Of a stretch of DNA of 64,000 nucleotides, positions 17,080 to 26,575 are shown in pieces. The position numbers and the translations under genes were made by a program. The stretch is from Porphyromonas gingivalis ATCC 33277 (lineage in GTDB: Bacteria > Bacteroidota > Bacteroidia > Bacteroidales > Porphyromonadaceae). The notes beneath the pieces are model-generated. The model saw nothing but the letters and a program-made list of their open reading frames with translations. It searched no databases and was not told the DNA's origin. Within the stretch, counting starts at the first letter, position 1. Every line of letters begins with the position of its first letter. The stretch covers positions 1,040,501 through 1,104,500 of the forward strand of contig NC_010729.1 of NCBI RefSeq assembly GCF_000010505.1. Reading direction: 5' to 3'.

Positions 17080-18834
17080 ATGAACGACACAATCAACAAA
17101 ATCAAAGCCTATATGGGCAATCGAGCCATTCTCTTGCCCGTTTCATTAGTGCTTTCGGGTCTCAACGGGCTTGTCTCCTTAGTCCCGTTCGTCTTGATAT
17201 GGCTGATCGTGCGTACGCTCCTTGGAGGAGAGGGTGCTATCGAGGATAATCGGGTATTTGTGTATGCCTGGTGGGCAGTCGGCATAGCCGCATTCGGTGT
17301 CCTGACTTATTTCCTCTCCCTTTCCCTTTCACATCTTGCTGCTTTCAGGGTAGAGGTCAATATGCGTCGGGAAGCTATGCACCGCGTAGTGCGTATGCCA
17401 TTGGGTTACTTCGACAAACGCCTGAGCGGAAAGATGCGCAAAGTCATCGATGAGGACTCATCGCAGACGCACACTTTCATAGCCCATATCTTGCCCGATG
17501 TTATAGGCAGTATGATGGCTCCGGTCGGGGTGCTGGTGCTTATCTTCATATTCGATTGGCGGTTGGGTATTGCCTGCCTGCTCCCGATTGCTTTTGCTGT
17601 GGGAGCCATGTCTTTTATGTTGAACCCGAAGCAAAATAAGTTCCAACGCCGGTATCTCGATGCACAGGAGAAGATGAGCAGTGAGGCCGTAGAGTATGTG
17701 CGTGGCATACCGGTAGTGAAAGTCTTCCAGCAGAGCGTTTATTCCTTCAAACGTTTCTACCAAAGTATTATCGAGTATAAGAAATTGGTGACGGAATATA
17801 CTTTGGGTTGGCAGAAGCCAATGGCTTTCTATGTCATGTTTACCAATAGTTTTGCTTTTTTCCTCGTGCCTGTAGCTATTTGGCTTATAGGCCGAACAGG
17901 CAATACGGTCGATATTATAGCCGATATGTTTCTGTATCTGCTGATTACACCCGTTTTTACGACCAATATCATGAAGATGGCCTCCCTTAGTCAGAACCTC
18001 TTTTTACTTAATGAAGCAGTAACCAGACTGGAGAATCTGACCGGAGAGGAGCCACTTGCCACACTTGAAAGACCGCAGACTCCCGTCACGAATGAAGTCT
18101 CCTTCGATCATGTTACCTTTCGCTATACCGGTGCAGTACAGGATGCCGTCAGTGATATTGACTTCTCCATCCCTCCAGGGCAAACCTATGCGCTGGTCGG
18201 AACTTCCGGAGGGGGTAAGACCACTATAGCCCGACTCATACCTCGCTTTTGGGACGCTACCCAAGGCCATATACGTATCGGTGGAGTAGATGTAAGGGAT
18301 ATGGCAAAAGAAGAGCTGATGGACAGGATTTCTTTCGTCTTTCAGAATGCCAAACTCTTCAGAACCACCATTCGTGAGAATATTACCTATGGCAGTCCGG
18401 ATGCATCCGAGGATGCTTTGGCTCGTGCCATCGACCTTTCTCAAAGCCGTGAAATTATAGAGCGTTTGCCCGATGGACTGCAAACGAAGATAGGAGCCGA
18501 TGGCACGTATCTCTCCGGAGGGGAGCAGCAGCGCATAGCTTTGGCTCGTGCCATACTCAAGGATGCTCCTATTGTGGTGCTCGATGAAGCCACAGCCTTT
18601 GCTGATCCCGAAAACGAGAAATTGATACAGCAGGCTTTGCACGAACTGACGAAAGGAAAGACGGTGCTGATGATTGCTCATCGACTGACGAGCGTACAGC
18701 ATGTGGATCGTATCCTTGTGATAGAGAAGGGACGAATCGCAGAACAGGGTACCCACGAAGAACTCTTGACACAAGGTGGTCTTTACAAATCCATGTGGGA
18801 GGAATACCAGCGATCCGTTTCTTGGACATTATGA
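17080..18834 (+). CDS. MDR-type half ABC transporter, first of pair
   Basis: A 584-residue fused permease-ATPase. Six membrane helices occupy about residues 15-310. The nucleotide domain has Walker A GTSGGGKTT (374-382), Q-loop VFQNAKLF, signature LSGGEQQ (478-484), Walker B IVVLDEAT with D502 and E503, and the H-loop AHR. The pair resembles heterodimeric exporters such as the YbtP/YbtQ type. It follows the barrel gene closely and a second half transporter starts 46 bp after its stop, so a heterodimer is likely. Substrate unknown; membership in the TetR block is inferred from spacing. Confidence 0.88.
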   Translation: MNDTINKIKAYMGNRAILLPVSLVLSGLNGLVSLVPFVLIWLIVRTLLGGEGAIEDNRVFVYAWWAVGIAAFGVLTYFLSLSLSHLAAFRVEVNMRREAMHRVVRMPLGYFDKRLSGKMRKVIDEDSSQTHTFIAHILPDVIGSMMAPVGVLVLIFIFDWRLGIACLLPIAFAVGAMSFMLNPKQNKFQRRYLDAQEKMSSEAVEYVRGIPVVKVFQQSVYSFKRFYQSIIEYKKLVTEYTLGWQKPMAFYVMFTNSFAFFLVPVAIWLIGRTGNTVDIIADMFLYLLITPVFTTNIMKMASLSQNLFLLNEAVTRLENLTGEEPLATLERPQTPVTNEVSFDHVTFRYTGAVQDAVSDIDFSIPPGQTYALVGTSGGGKTTIARLIPRFWDATQGHIRIGGVDVRDMAKEELMDRISFVFQNAKLFRTTIRENITYGSPDASEDALARAIDLSQSREIIERLPDGLQTKIGADGTYLSGGEQQRIALARAILKDAPIVVLDEATAFADPENEKLIQQALHELTKGKTVLMIAHRLTSVQHVDRILVIEKGRIAEQGTHEELLTQGGLYKSMWEEYQRSVSWTL

Positions 18835-18880
18835 AAGAAGAAATACACACAATTACCTCTAATTGAAACGAAACAAACCT

Positions 18881-20587
18881 ATGATACGATATTTCCAACA
18901 CCGATTCGCTCTCTCTCGTAAGGGTGCGCAGGATCTTGCCAAAGGCATTGCATGGACTACGGTTTTGAATGTCGGATTTATGTTGCCTGCCATATTCACT
19001 TTTCTTTTCCTCGAAGACTATCTGCAAGGATCCGCCACACATGGTATTTGGTATTATATAGCCATGGGAGCGGCTTTTATGGCGGTGCTCTTCGTTATAG
19101 CTCTCTTCCAATACACAAGTCTGTACACCAAGATATATACAGAGAGTGCCAACCGCCGCATCGCCTTGGCTGAAAAACTACGTAAACTCCCATTGGCTTT
19201 CTTCGGAGAGAAGAATCTGTCCGATCTGACTTCCACGATGATGGAGGATAGTACGGTGATGGAGACTGTCTTCTCTCACAGTATACCCCAGCTCTTTGCA
19301 TCGTTGGTCAGTCTCTTTTTGATCGGTATAGGGCTCTTCTGCTATAATTGGCAGCTTTCGTTGGCACTCTTTTGGGTTGTGCCTGTAGCAGCCTTAGCAA
19401 TTGTCTTTTCCAAAAAGATGTTGAACAAATCATTCCGCTCGAACTACCATGTCAAACGAGAGGTCACCGAGCATATACAGGAAGGAATCGAAGAGATACA
19501 GGAGATAAAATCATATAATGGCGAAGAAGAATTTGCCGAGCGCTTCGATGCCAAACTCCATGCCTATGAGAAGAGCCTTATTCGATGTGAACTTGTTGTC
19601 GGTGCCGTCCTTAATGCTTCATATATAATCCTCAAACTGGGACTTGCCTCTGTAATCATAATAGGAGCTTATCTCTTGTCAGAAGGAACAATCGATCTAT
19701 TCACTTATTTGGTCTTTCTGCTTATCGGATCGAGCATATATAATCCCATAAGTGAAGTATTCAGCAATTTGCTACTCTTGCAGTACCTCGATGTACGTAT
19801 CGATCGGGTGAGAGAGATGGATGCTATGCCGATACAGGAAGGTAAAACGGACTATTCTGTCCGGAACTTCGATATTATATTCCAAAACGTAAATTTCTCC
19901 TACGAAAAGGGGAAGCAAGTACTGCGCAATGTATCGTTCACGGCCAAACAAGGGGAAGTCACAGCCCTCGTCGGTCCGTCGGGTGGAGGAAAGAGCACAT
20001 CGGCCAAGTTGGCTGCACGCTTTTGGGATATAGATGGAGGAAAGATCTTTTTGGGAGGGGAAGACATTTCGCAAATCGAACCCGAAACCCTGCTACGTCA
20101 TTATGCCATCGTCTTCCAAGATGTACTGCTCTTCAATGCATCGGTGGCCGATAATATCCGCATAGGTAAACCTGATGCTACAGATGAAGAGCTCAAACGT
20201 GTAGCTCGGTTGGCAAGATGCGACGAATTTGTAGATCGTCTGCCGAATGGATATGACACTTTGATCGGTGAAAATGGTGAGAACCTTTCAGGAGGTGAAC
20301 GTCAGCGCATTTCTATAGCCAGAGCTTTACTCAAGGATGCTCCGATTGTGCTGCTGGATGAAGCTACGGCAAGTCTCGATGTTGAGAATGAGACACTGAT
20401 ACAGGCTGGTATATCCGAACTGATCAAAAACAAGACAGTCCTCATTATCGCTCATCGTATGCGCACTGTAGCCAATGCCCATAAGATTGTTGTACTCAAA
20501 GAAGGGACTGTAGCCGAATGTGGCAGTCCGGCCGAATTGATGGCCATGAACGGTGTGTTTGCTCGAATGGTGGCGGCGCAGAAGTAA
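18881..20587 (+). CDS. MDR-type half ABC transporter, second of pair
   Basis: A 568-residue partner to the gene before. Six helices are followed by the ATPase domain: Walker A GPSGGGKST (about 365-373), Q-loop VFQDVLLF, signature LSGGERQ and Walker B IVLLDEATAS with the catalytic Glu present. The ATP site is therefore canonical in both subunits. ATG at 18881 is preferred over a TTG at 18863, which would add six charged residues ahead of the first domain. It is the last gene of the block; a long repeat-filled gap follows. Confidence 0.88.
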   Translation: MIRYFQHRFALSRKGAQDLAKGIAWTTVLNVGFMLPAIFTFLFLEDYLQGSATHGIWYYIAMGAAFMAVLFVIALFQYTSLYTKIYTESANRRIALAEKLRKLPLAFFGEKNLSDLTSTMMEDSTVMETVFSHSIPQLFASLVSLFLIGIGLFCYNWQLSLALFWVVPVAALAIVFSKKMLNKSFRSNYHVKREVTEHIQEGIEEIQEIKSYNGEEEFAERFDAKLHAYEKSLIRCELVVGAVLNASYIILKLGLASVIIIGAYLLSEGTIDLFTYLVFLLIGSSIYNPISEVFSNLLLLQYLDVRIDRVREMDAMPIQEGKTDYSVRNFDIIFQNVNFSYEKGKQVLRNVSFTAKQGEVTALVGPSGGGKSTSAKLAARFWDIDGGKIFLGGEDISQIEPETLLRHYAIVFQDVLLFNASVADNIRIGKPDATDEELKRVARLARCDEFVDRLPNGYDTLIGENGENLSGGERQRISIARALLKDAPIVLLDEATASLDVENETLIQAGISELIKNKTVLIIAHRMRTVANAHKIVVLKEGTVAECGSPAELMAMNGVFARMVAAQK

Positions 20588-20591
20588 GGAA

Positions 20592-20714
20592 ACGTGAGTT
20601 CGATGTAAGCGATATGGTGCCGACTCTCATAAGATCCGCCATATCGATCAAACACTTGTTGGGATATTGACTATAACCGAATTGGAAAATGAAAGGGAAA
20701 AAGTTTGCCGTCAT
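20592..20714 (+). repeat. Dispersed repeat A, copy 2
   Basis: It is closely similar to 3162-3285, opening ACGTGAGTTCGATGTAAGCGAT and closing GAAAGGGAAAAAGTTTG. It begins 5 bp after the stop of the second ABC gene. The shared MITE239-type end suggests a decayed miniature element. Confidence 0.7.
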
Positions 20715-20839
20715 AAACCTAACGATTGCTACGTTCGGTTATCAAACAAGTACGAATTAATGGGGCCTTTGCACAATAAGCAGGCACTTTTGTTCATTCA
20801 TTTTATTGTGTGTCAGGCGACTATTTGGTACACGCCGGA

Positions 20840-20921
20840 TTTCCACAAGTGGAAAGCTGTCTTTCCACGGGTGGAAAATAAACTTTCCATTAGTGGAAAT
20901 TTCTTTTTCCACCGGTGGAAA
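20840..20921. repeat. Four 16-bp palindromes at exact 22-bp spacing
   Basis: TTTCCACnnGTGGAAA-type palindromes start at 20840, 20862, 20884 and 20906, so the period is exactly 22 bp. The third is TTTCCATTAGTGGAAA, with one mismatch between arms. The central two bases vary (AA, GG, TA, CG) and the 6-bp linkers differ. This is in the 800-bp gap between the ABC gene and the protease gene. Confidence 0.85.
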
Positions 20922-20936
20922 TTTACTCCCCTTTAA

Positions 20937-21170
20937 TGAGTGCCCCTTTGAGACATCAAACGACATGACCGGCAACAGCACTTGTGCTCCTCCAATCATC
21001 GCCTTGCTCCCCGTGTATGTACCTTGTGTGCCACGCTGTGCCGTCTGATTTACATTGCGTCCATACGAGCCGATACCACCTCCGGCTCCAATAACCCATC
21101 CGGCTACCATCGGTACACAGTAGCAGAATACCAATTAGGAGAAACTCGCTCGAATGAAGCTGCAAAACCA
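20937..21170 (-). pseudogene. Unrecognised gene fragment
   Basis: The minus strand reads a Gly-rich peptide without stops (VAGWVIGAGGGIGSYG, then GGAQVLLPVMSFDVSKG). The composition is protein-like and it may be part of a larger membrane or conjugation protein, but I do not recognise it and there is no convincing start or end. It is reported only as a possible remnant. Confidence 0.3.
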
Positions 21171-21201
21171 ATTTAATGCGTCGGCCCCGGGGGCAGCCTG
21201 T

Positions 21202-21343
21202 CAGGGCGATCGCGTTTGAAAATTTTTAGTCTCTTTCCTCTATGATTTGAATCTCTGACATATGGATTCGCACTTGTTTGATAACCGAGCGTAGCAATCA
21301 TGAGCTTTAGATGTACGTTAGTGGCTGAAATGCGATTGCCCTG
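21202..21343. mobile_element. 142-bp ISAs1-type MITE, copy 2
   Basis: It is bounded by CAGGGCGATCGCGTTTGAAA and TGAAATGCGATTGCCCTG, imperfect inverted repeats shared with the element at 5591-5726. The interior is partly alike (TAGTCTCTTTCCTCTA, GATTTGAATCTCT) and non-coding. It ends 40 bp before the protease start. Confidence 0.6.
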
Positions 21344-21383
21344 ATCAAAAATAGTACTACGAAAGTTTTGTACCTTAGCGCGC

Positions 21384-23093
21384 ATGAAAAAGACCAATCT
21401 GTTTTTATCTCTGCTGGTGATCTTTATCACCGGCAGTTTTATGACTGCCTGTGCACAGAAGTCCAAGACGAACAAACTCACCGAAGAAGATCGGAGTCGC
21501 AATGAATATGTACAGTCGATGGATGTGCTTAGCAATATTATCGGTAACGTCAGGCTGTATTTCGTCGATACCATAAGTATCAAACATATGACTCGGCGTG
21601 GTATAGATGCGATGTTGGGCGGGCTTGACCCCTATACCGAATACATTCCTTACGAGGAAATGGATGAACTGAAATTGATGACTACGGGAGAGTATGCCGG
21701 AGTCGGAGCTATCATATCGCAGCGTCCGGATAGTGCTGTGATTATCCAGAGACCTATGGAAGGTATGCCCGCAGACGAAGCAGGATTGATAGCAGGCGAC
21801 CGCATCCTGACTATCGATGGGAAAGACTTCCGTAAATCCACCACACCGAAAGTAAGCCAAGCACTGAAAGGGATAGCCGGTACTGTTGCAAAGGTGACAG
21901 TAATGCGCTACGGCGAAACCAAACCTCGTACTTTTTCCGTGAAACGTCAAAAAGTGATTATGAATTCCGTCACTTACAGCGGAATGCTCGATGGCTCGAT
22001 AGGATATATCCGCTTGAACAACTTTACGGACAAAAGTGCAGAAGAGGTGCGCACGGCCTTGTTGGATCTTCGTGACAAACAAGGAGCGAAAGGTCTCATT
22101 TTGGATTTAAGAGGCAATGGTGGCGGACTGATGCAGGCTGCTATCGAGATAGTCAATCTGTTCGTCCCTAAGGGCAAAGAGGTGGTAACGACCAAAGGTC
22201 GCATTGCAGAGTCGGCATCCGTATTCCGCACATTGACTGAACCGATCGACACGAAACTCCCGATAGTAGTCCTGATCGATGGACAATCGGCATCTTCCTC
22301 GGAGATTGTAGCCGGAGCACTGCAGGATATGGACAGGGCTGTACTGATGGGACAAAAGAGCTATGGCAAAGGGCTTGTACAAACGACTCGTCAGCTACCA
22401 TACAACGGTGTGATCAAATTGACTACGGCCAAGTACTACATCCCAAGCGGACGTTGTATCCAGCGTTTGGACTACAGCCGCACCAATCGGACAGGTATGG
22501 CAACGGCCATTCCTGACAGTCTGCACAAAATCTTTTACACTGCTGCCGGAAGACGTGTAGAAGATGCAGGAGGAATCCTGCCTGACATCGAGATCAAACA
22601 AGATACAGCTGCGACATTACTTTATTATATGGCCATCAATAATGACGTTTTCGATTTCGTCACAGGTTATGTGCTCAAGCATAAAACGATTGCCAAGCCG
22701 GAGGATTTTTCCATAACGAACGAGGACTATGCAGCTTTCTGCAAGATGATGGAAGAAAAGAAATTTGACTATGATCGCCAGAGTGGCAAGATGCTTGACA
22801 AACTGGAGGAACTGGCTAAGATAGAAGGCTACTTGCCGGAAGCCAACTCGGAGCTTAAAGCACTACGCGAAAAGCTAAAACCCAACCTGTCGCGTGACCT
22901 GCTACGATTCAAAAAGGAGATAACAAACCATCTCAACAATGAGATTGTCACTCGCTATTATTATGAGCGAGGCAGTATCCGCCAGAGTTTGCCGGAAGAT
23001 AAGGTAGTCAAAGAAGCTATTAAGCTGCTGAAGGACCATCCGGAGCAAATTCGACAGATCCTTGCAGCTCCGAAAGCAGAGAATAAAGGGTAA
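21384..23093 (+). CDS. C-terminal processing protease, S41 family
   Basis: A 569-residue tail-specific protease. The N-terminus is a lipoprotein-type signal, with the lipobox in SFMTAC and the lipidated Cys at about residue 23. A PDZ domain follows at about 95-175 (GVGAIISQRP, EAGLIAGDRILTIDG). The S41 catalytic core is SASSSE (302-307) with Lys 325 and 329 in GQKSYGKG and the substrate-cleft motif DLRGNGGG. The protein is probably anchored in a membrane and acts in the periplasm, trimming proteins at their C-termini. A near-consensus promoter TACCTTAG sits just 6 bp before the ATG, implying a very short leader. A terminator follows. Confidence 0.92.
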   Translation: MKKTNLFLSLLVIFITGSFMTACAQKSKTNKLTEEDRSRNEYVQSMDVLSNIIGNVRLYFVDTISIKHMTRRGIDAMLGGLDPYTEYIPYEEMDELKLMTTGEYAGVGAIISQRPDSAVIIQRPMEGMPADEAGLIAGDRILTIDGKDFRKSTTPKVSQALKGIAGTVAKVTVMRYGETKPRTFSVKRQKVIMNSVTYSGMLDGSIGYIRLNNFTDKSAEEVRTALLDLRDKQGAKGLILDLRGNGGGLMQAAIEIVNLFVPKGKEVVTTKGRIAESASVFRTLTEPIDTKLPIVVLIDGQSASSSEIVAGALQDMDRAVLMGQKSYGKGLVQTTRQLPYNGVIKLTTAKYYIPSGRCIQRLDYSRTNRTGMATAIPDSLHKIFYTAAGRRVEDAGGILPDIEIKQDTAATLLYYMAINNDVFDFVTGYVLKHKTIAKPEDFSITNEDYAAFCKMMEEKKFDYDRQSGKMLDKLEELAKIEGYLPEANSELKALREKLKPNLSRDLLRFKKEITNHLNNEIVTRYYYERGSIRQSLPEDKVVKEAIKLLKDHPEQIRQILAAPKAENKG

Positions 23094-23117
23094 GTCAAAA
23101 AAAAGTATTCCAGAATA

Positions 23118-23160
23118 GAACTCCGAACGTTTTGCACAAAACCGACGGAGTTCGTTCGTT
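23118..23160 (+). terminator. Terminator after the S41 protease
   Basis: GAACTCCG (23118-23125) pairs with CGGAGTTC (23146-23153), with extra TTTT/AAAA pairing inside the loop. The tail is GTTCGTTT, weakly T-rich. Confidence 0.55.
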
Positions 23161-23525
23161 TGTAATTGTCCAGCTCCCCTTTCAAGCTTTCCTGAAAAAT
23201 GAGTTCTATCCCCTTTTCTCCAATGCGATGGCCAATTTGTAGAGTGGGTGCAATTGGTTCAGCATATCTGATAGACTGCTGAATAATGAAGGGGTATGAT
23301 GGGGCTTTTTAATCATGAAAATCTGCAAGTTTCTTGCTATAAAGATAAGAAAACTTGCAGATTTATCAAAGGTTTTCGCAAACTAATCAGGGCAACCGCA
23401 TCAAATCTTTAGCAACTTTTTGAGGTAGTCTATATTCAGAGCTGCTTTGAATAACCTCTTCCGTAAGGATAGTTTGTCTTTATGCCCGGATACAATGGCT
23501 AAAGCAAACTTTCTCAACGTGTTTA

Positions 23526-24595
23526 ACGTCAGTTCGACGTAAGAAAAAGCCAATGAATTTGTTTTCTGATTAGGGTTAAACGCCCAAAGAACGTGGGCAT
23601 TATGCTTGAAAAAGTAGCGAATTATTTGTATCTTAGCTGTTGACAATCAATAAGATACGAACAAACAAAACGCTACTTTATGAAGACAAATATAGTTGAT
23701 GTTTTTTGCATCATAGATGATTTCTCCAAGCTTTTTGATGAAGCAATCAAGAAAAAGACCCTCGAAGAGGAAGACAAAAAACGCAGGAATAGAAAGTTTA
23801 AGATGTCGGACAGTGAGGTCATGACCATCCTGATCCTGTTTCATCTGTCAAGATACCGAGATTTGAAAGCTTTTTATCTTCAATACATCACCCATTCTTG
23901 TCGATCCGAGTTCCCACATCTTGTCTCTTATAATCGCTTTGTGGAGCTGCAAAGCAGGGTAGGTTTCAAGCTGATAGCATTTCTCAATATGTGTTGTTTG
24001 GGTCAATGTACAGGCATCTCTTTCATCGATTCCACCCCACTGAAGGCTTGTCATATCAAACGAGCTCATGGGCATAGGACAATGAGGGGATGGGCTCAAA
24101 AAGGCAAAAGCACCATGGGTTGGTTTTATGGATTCAAGCTACATATTGTTATCAACGACAGGGGTGAAATCATCAACTATCAAATCACACCGGGCAATTG
24201 TGATGACAGAGAACCTCTGAAAGACGGAACATTCACCAAGAATCTTTTTGGCAAACTCATTGCCGATAGAGGCTACATTTCCCAAAACCTTTTTGACCGG
24301 CTCTTTGTCGATGACATCCACATGATAACCAAAATCAAAAAGAACATGAAGAACTCCCTGATGCATCTATATGACAAAGTTTTATTGAGAAAGAGAGCCT
24401 TGATCGAAACGGTCAATGATATGCTCAAAAATGTCTGTCAGATAGAGCACACGAGACATCGCAGTGTCAACAATTTTGTCACCAACCTGATCTCCGGTAT
24501 CATCGCTTACAACATCCTGCCTAAAAAGCCTGAACTCAATATTGAAATCATCAGAAACCCTAACTTTCCTATTTCCGCTTAGATCGAACTGACGT
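23526..24595 (+). mobile_element. IS195-type IS982 element, copy 2
   Basis: 1070 bp with ends ACGTCAGTTCG and CGAACTGACGT. It is flanked by perfect 6-bp direct repeats TGTTTA (23520-23525 and 24596-24601), so this copy marks a clean transposition event. Confidence 0.93.
23680..24582 (+). CDS. IS982-family transposase, copy 2
   Basis: A 300-residue intact DDE transposase. Compared with copy 1 it has an Ala for Thr near residue 22 (LFDEAIKKK) and Ser for Cys near the end. Both Asp blocks (SFIDSTPLK, LIADRGYIS) are present. The element could be active. Confidence 0.92.
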   Translation: MKTNIVDVFCIIDDFSKLFDEAIKKKTLEEEDKKRRNRKFKMSDSEVMTILILFHLSRYRDLKAFYLQYITHSCRSEFPHLVSYNRFVELQSRVGFKLIAFLNMCCLGQCTGISFIDSTPLKACHIKRAHGHRTMRGWAQKGKSTMGWFYGFKLHIVINDRGEIINYQITPGNCDDREPLKDGTFTKNLFGKLIADRGYISQNLFDRLFVDDIHMITKIKKNMKNSLMHLYDKVLLRKRALIETVNDMLKNVCQIEHTRHRSVNNFVTNLISGIIAYNILPKKPELNIEIIRNPNFPISA

Positions 24596-25505
24596 TGTTT
24601 AGATTGATGGCTGAATAATCCTTACGAGCTCGACAAGTATCCTCCCTAAAGGTTACATCCAAATGCCAATGGAGTCGATTCTCAATTCCCCAATGCCCTC
24701 GAATATATTGCCCGATTAACTGACAATCTTCGGGTGGTAAACTGCTGATATAATACTGCCCTATCTATGCGAGTCTCTCCCTCTGAATTACTGATCTCAC
24801 GCTCCACTTGAATTAAACTTCTCAAGCCCTGCCATTGACTATATTCCCCCTCGTCAAAGACCTCTGAAGCCGGTAATGTGGTATAAGTCCGCTTCTCAAT
24901 ACGACCATGATCTTTCTCCAGGGTCTCATAACGATGACACCTGATATTGTCCTGTAAAGCAATCCCGAACATCCTCATACAAGTGTTTTTGATTGCCTTT
25001 GAGGCTTAGAATGTAGTCGGCTTCTGATTGGATGATCTGCTCGGCAATGTTGGTTTGAGTCCCCATAGCGTCTATGCTGATGACTGCTCCTGACAAATCA
25101 AGGCTATCCAAAACTTCCGGAATGGCTTGTAACTCATTGCGTTTCTCGGCAACACTCTCTTGAGCAAGGCTTAAACCTACTTCATCAACCCAAGCTGAGA
25201 GAATATGCGTACTGCCGGTTTTCTTCTTCGAGCCTTTCAGACGTTTGCCGTCAATGGCGATATGTTTACCTTCCAAGTCGCTAATCAGCTCTTTCCCATA
25301 AACTTGAAGACAAGCATAGAGAGACTGAGGCTCAATACGTTGGAGCACTCTTTCGAAAGTGTCTACGCTCGGACAACCATTCGGCAACTCAACCGGTGGG
25401 CGAAGAGATGCTCCTCGCTCTAAGCAAAGTTCATGCATGGACTCATAATCCTCGCCTCCACACAGATAACTCGCCAGTGCTATAACTAGAATATCGCTTA
25501 ACTTA

Positions 25506-26575
25506 ACGTCAGTTCGATCTAAGCGGAAATAGGAAAGTTAGGGTTTCTGATGATTTCAATATTGAGTTCAGGCTTTTTAGGCAGGATGTTGTAAGCGATG
25601 ATACCGGAGATCAGGTTGGTGACAAAATTGTTGACACTGCGATGTCTCGTGTGCTCTATCTGACAGACATTTTTGAGCATATCATTGACCGTTTCGATCA
25701 GGGCTCTCTTTCTCAATAAAACTTTGTCATATAGATGCATCAGGGAGTTCTTCATGTTCTTTTTGATTTTGGTTATCATGTGGATGTCATCGACAAAGAG
25801 CCGGTCAAAAAGGTTTTGGGAAATGTAGCCTCTATCGGCAATGAGTTTGCCAAAAAGATTCTTGGTGAATGTTCCGTCTTTCAGAGGTTCTCTGTCATCA
25901 CAATTGCCCGGTGTGATTTGATAGTTGATGATTTCACCCCTGTCGTTGATAACAATATGTAGCTTGAATCCATAAAACCAACCCATGGTGCTTTTGCCTT
26001 TTTGAGCCCATCCCCTCATTGTCCTATGCCCATGAGCTCGTTTGATATGACAAGCCTTCAGTGGGGTGGAATCGATGAAAGAGATGCCTGTACATTGACC
26101 CAAACAACACATATTGAGAAATGCTATCAGCTTGAAACCCACCCTGCTTTGCAGCTCCACAAAGCGATTATAAGAGACAAGATGTGGAAACTCGGATCGA
26201 CAAGAATGGGTGATGTATTGAAGATAAAAAGCTTTCAAATCTCGGTATCTTGACAGATGAAACAGGATCAGGATGGTCATGACCTCACTGTCCGACATCT
26301 TAAACTTTCTATTCCTGCGTTTTTTGTCTGCCTCTTCGAGGGTCCTTTTCTTGATTGCTTCATCAAAAAGCTTGGAGAAATCATCTATGATGCAAAAAAC
26401 ATCAACTATATTTGTCTTCATAAAGTAGCGTTTTGTTTGTTCGTATCTTATTGATTGTCAACAGCTAAGATACAAATAATTCGCTACTTTTTCAAGCATA
26501 ATGCCCACGTTCTTTGGGCGTTTACCACTAATCAGAAAACAAATTCATTGGCTTTTTCTTACGTCGAACTGACGT
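25506..26575 (-). mobile_element. IS195-type IS982 element, copy 3
   Basis: 1070 bp with the same 11-bp ends. The left flank (CTTAACTTA, inside an ISAs1 transposase) and right flank (ATCTTTCAG, inside a HEAT-like gene) share no target duplication. The flanks belong to two different interrupted genes whose missing halves are absent. Confidence 0.92.
25519..26421 (-). CDS. IS982-family transposase, copy 3
   Basis: A 300-residue intact transposase, with small substitutions near residues 25-31 (KKRTLEEADKK) relative to copies 1 and 2. The catalytic blocks are unchanged. Confidence 0.92.
   Translation of the reverse strand: MKTNIVDVFCIIDDFSKLFDEAIKKRTLEEADKKRRNRKFKMSDSEVMTILILFHLSRYRDLKAFYLQYITHSCRSEFPHLVSYNRFVELQSRVGFKLIAFLNMCCLGQCTGISFIDSTPLKACHIKRAHGHRTMRGWAQKGKSTMGWFYGFKLHIVINDRGEIINYQITPGNCDDREPLKDGTFTKNLFGKLIADRGYISQNLFDRLFVDDIHMITKIKKNMKNSLMHLYDKVLLRKRALIETVNDMLKNVCQIEHTRHRSVNNFVTNLISGIIAYNILPKKPELNIEIIRNPNFPISA

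Larger units (their letters stand above)
23388..25502 (-). mobile_element. ISAs1-family element, split by IS195 copy 2
   Basis: The element begins at the CAGGGCAACCGCAT end at 23388 and its transposase reads on the minus strand. IS195 copy 2 (23526-24595) lies inside it with a 6-bp target duplication TGTTTA. Its other end is missing, cut at 25505 by IS195 copy 3. Confidence 0.8.
23406..25502 (-). pseudogene. ISAs1 transposase, broken three ways
   Basis: Reading leftwards, the N-terminal part SDILVIALASYLCGGEDYE is cut by IS195 copy 3. The core follows: CPSVDTFERVLQRI, HIAIDGKRLKGSKK (first Asp), AVISIDAMGTQTNIA (second Asp) and DYILSLKGNQK. A frameshift near 24950 moves to another frame with LYQQFTTR-type sequence and GIENRLHWHLDVTFRED. 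The C-terminus is separated by IS195 copy 2 and resumes at NTLRKFALAIVSG, ending DYLKKLLKI. Removing the IS and one TSD copy rejoins INL to NTLRKFALA in frame, proving the insertion point. Not functional. Confidence 0.85.
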
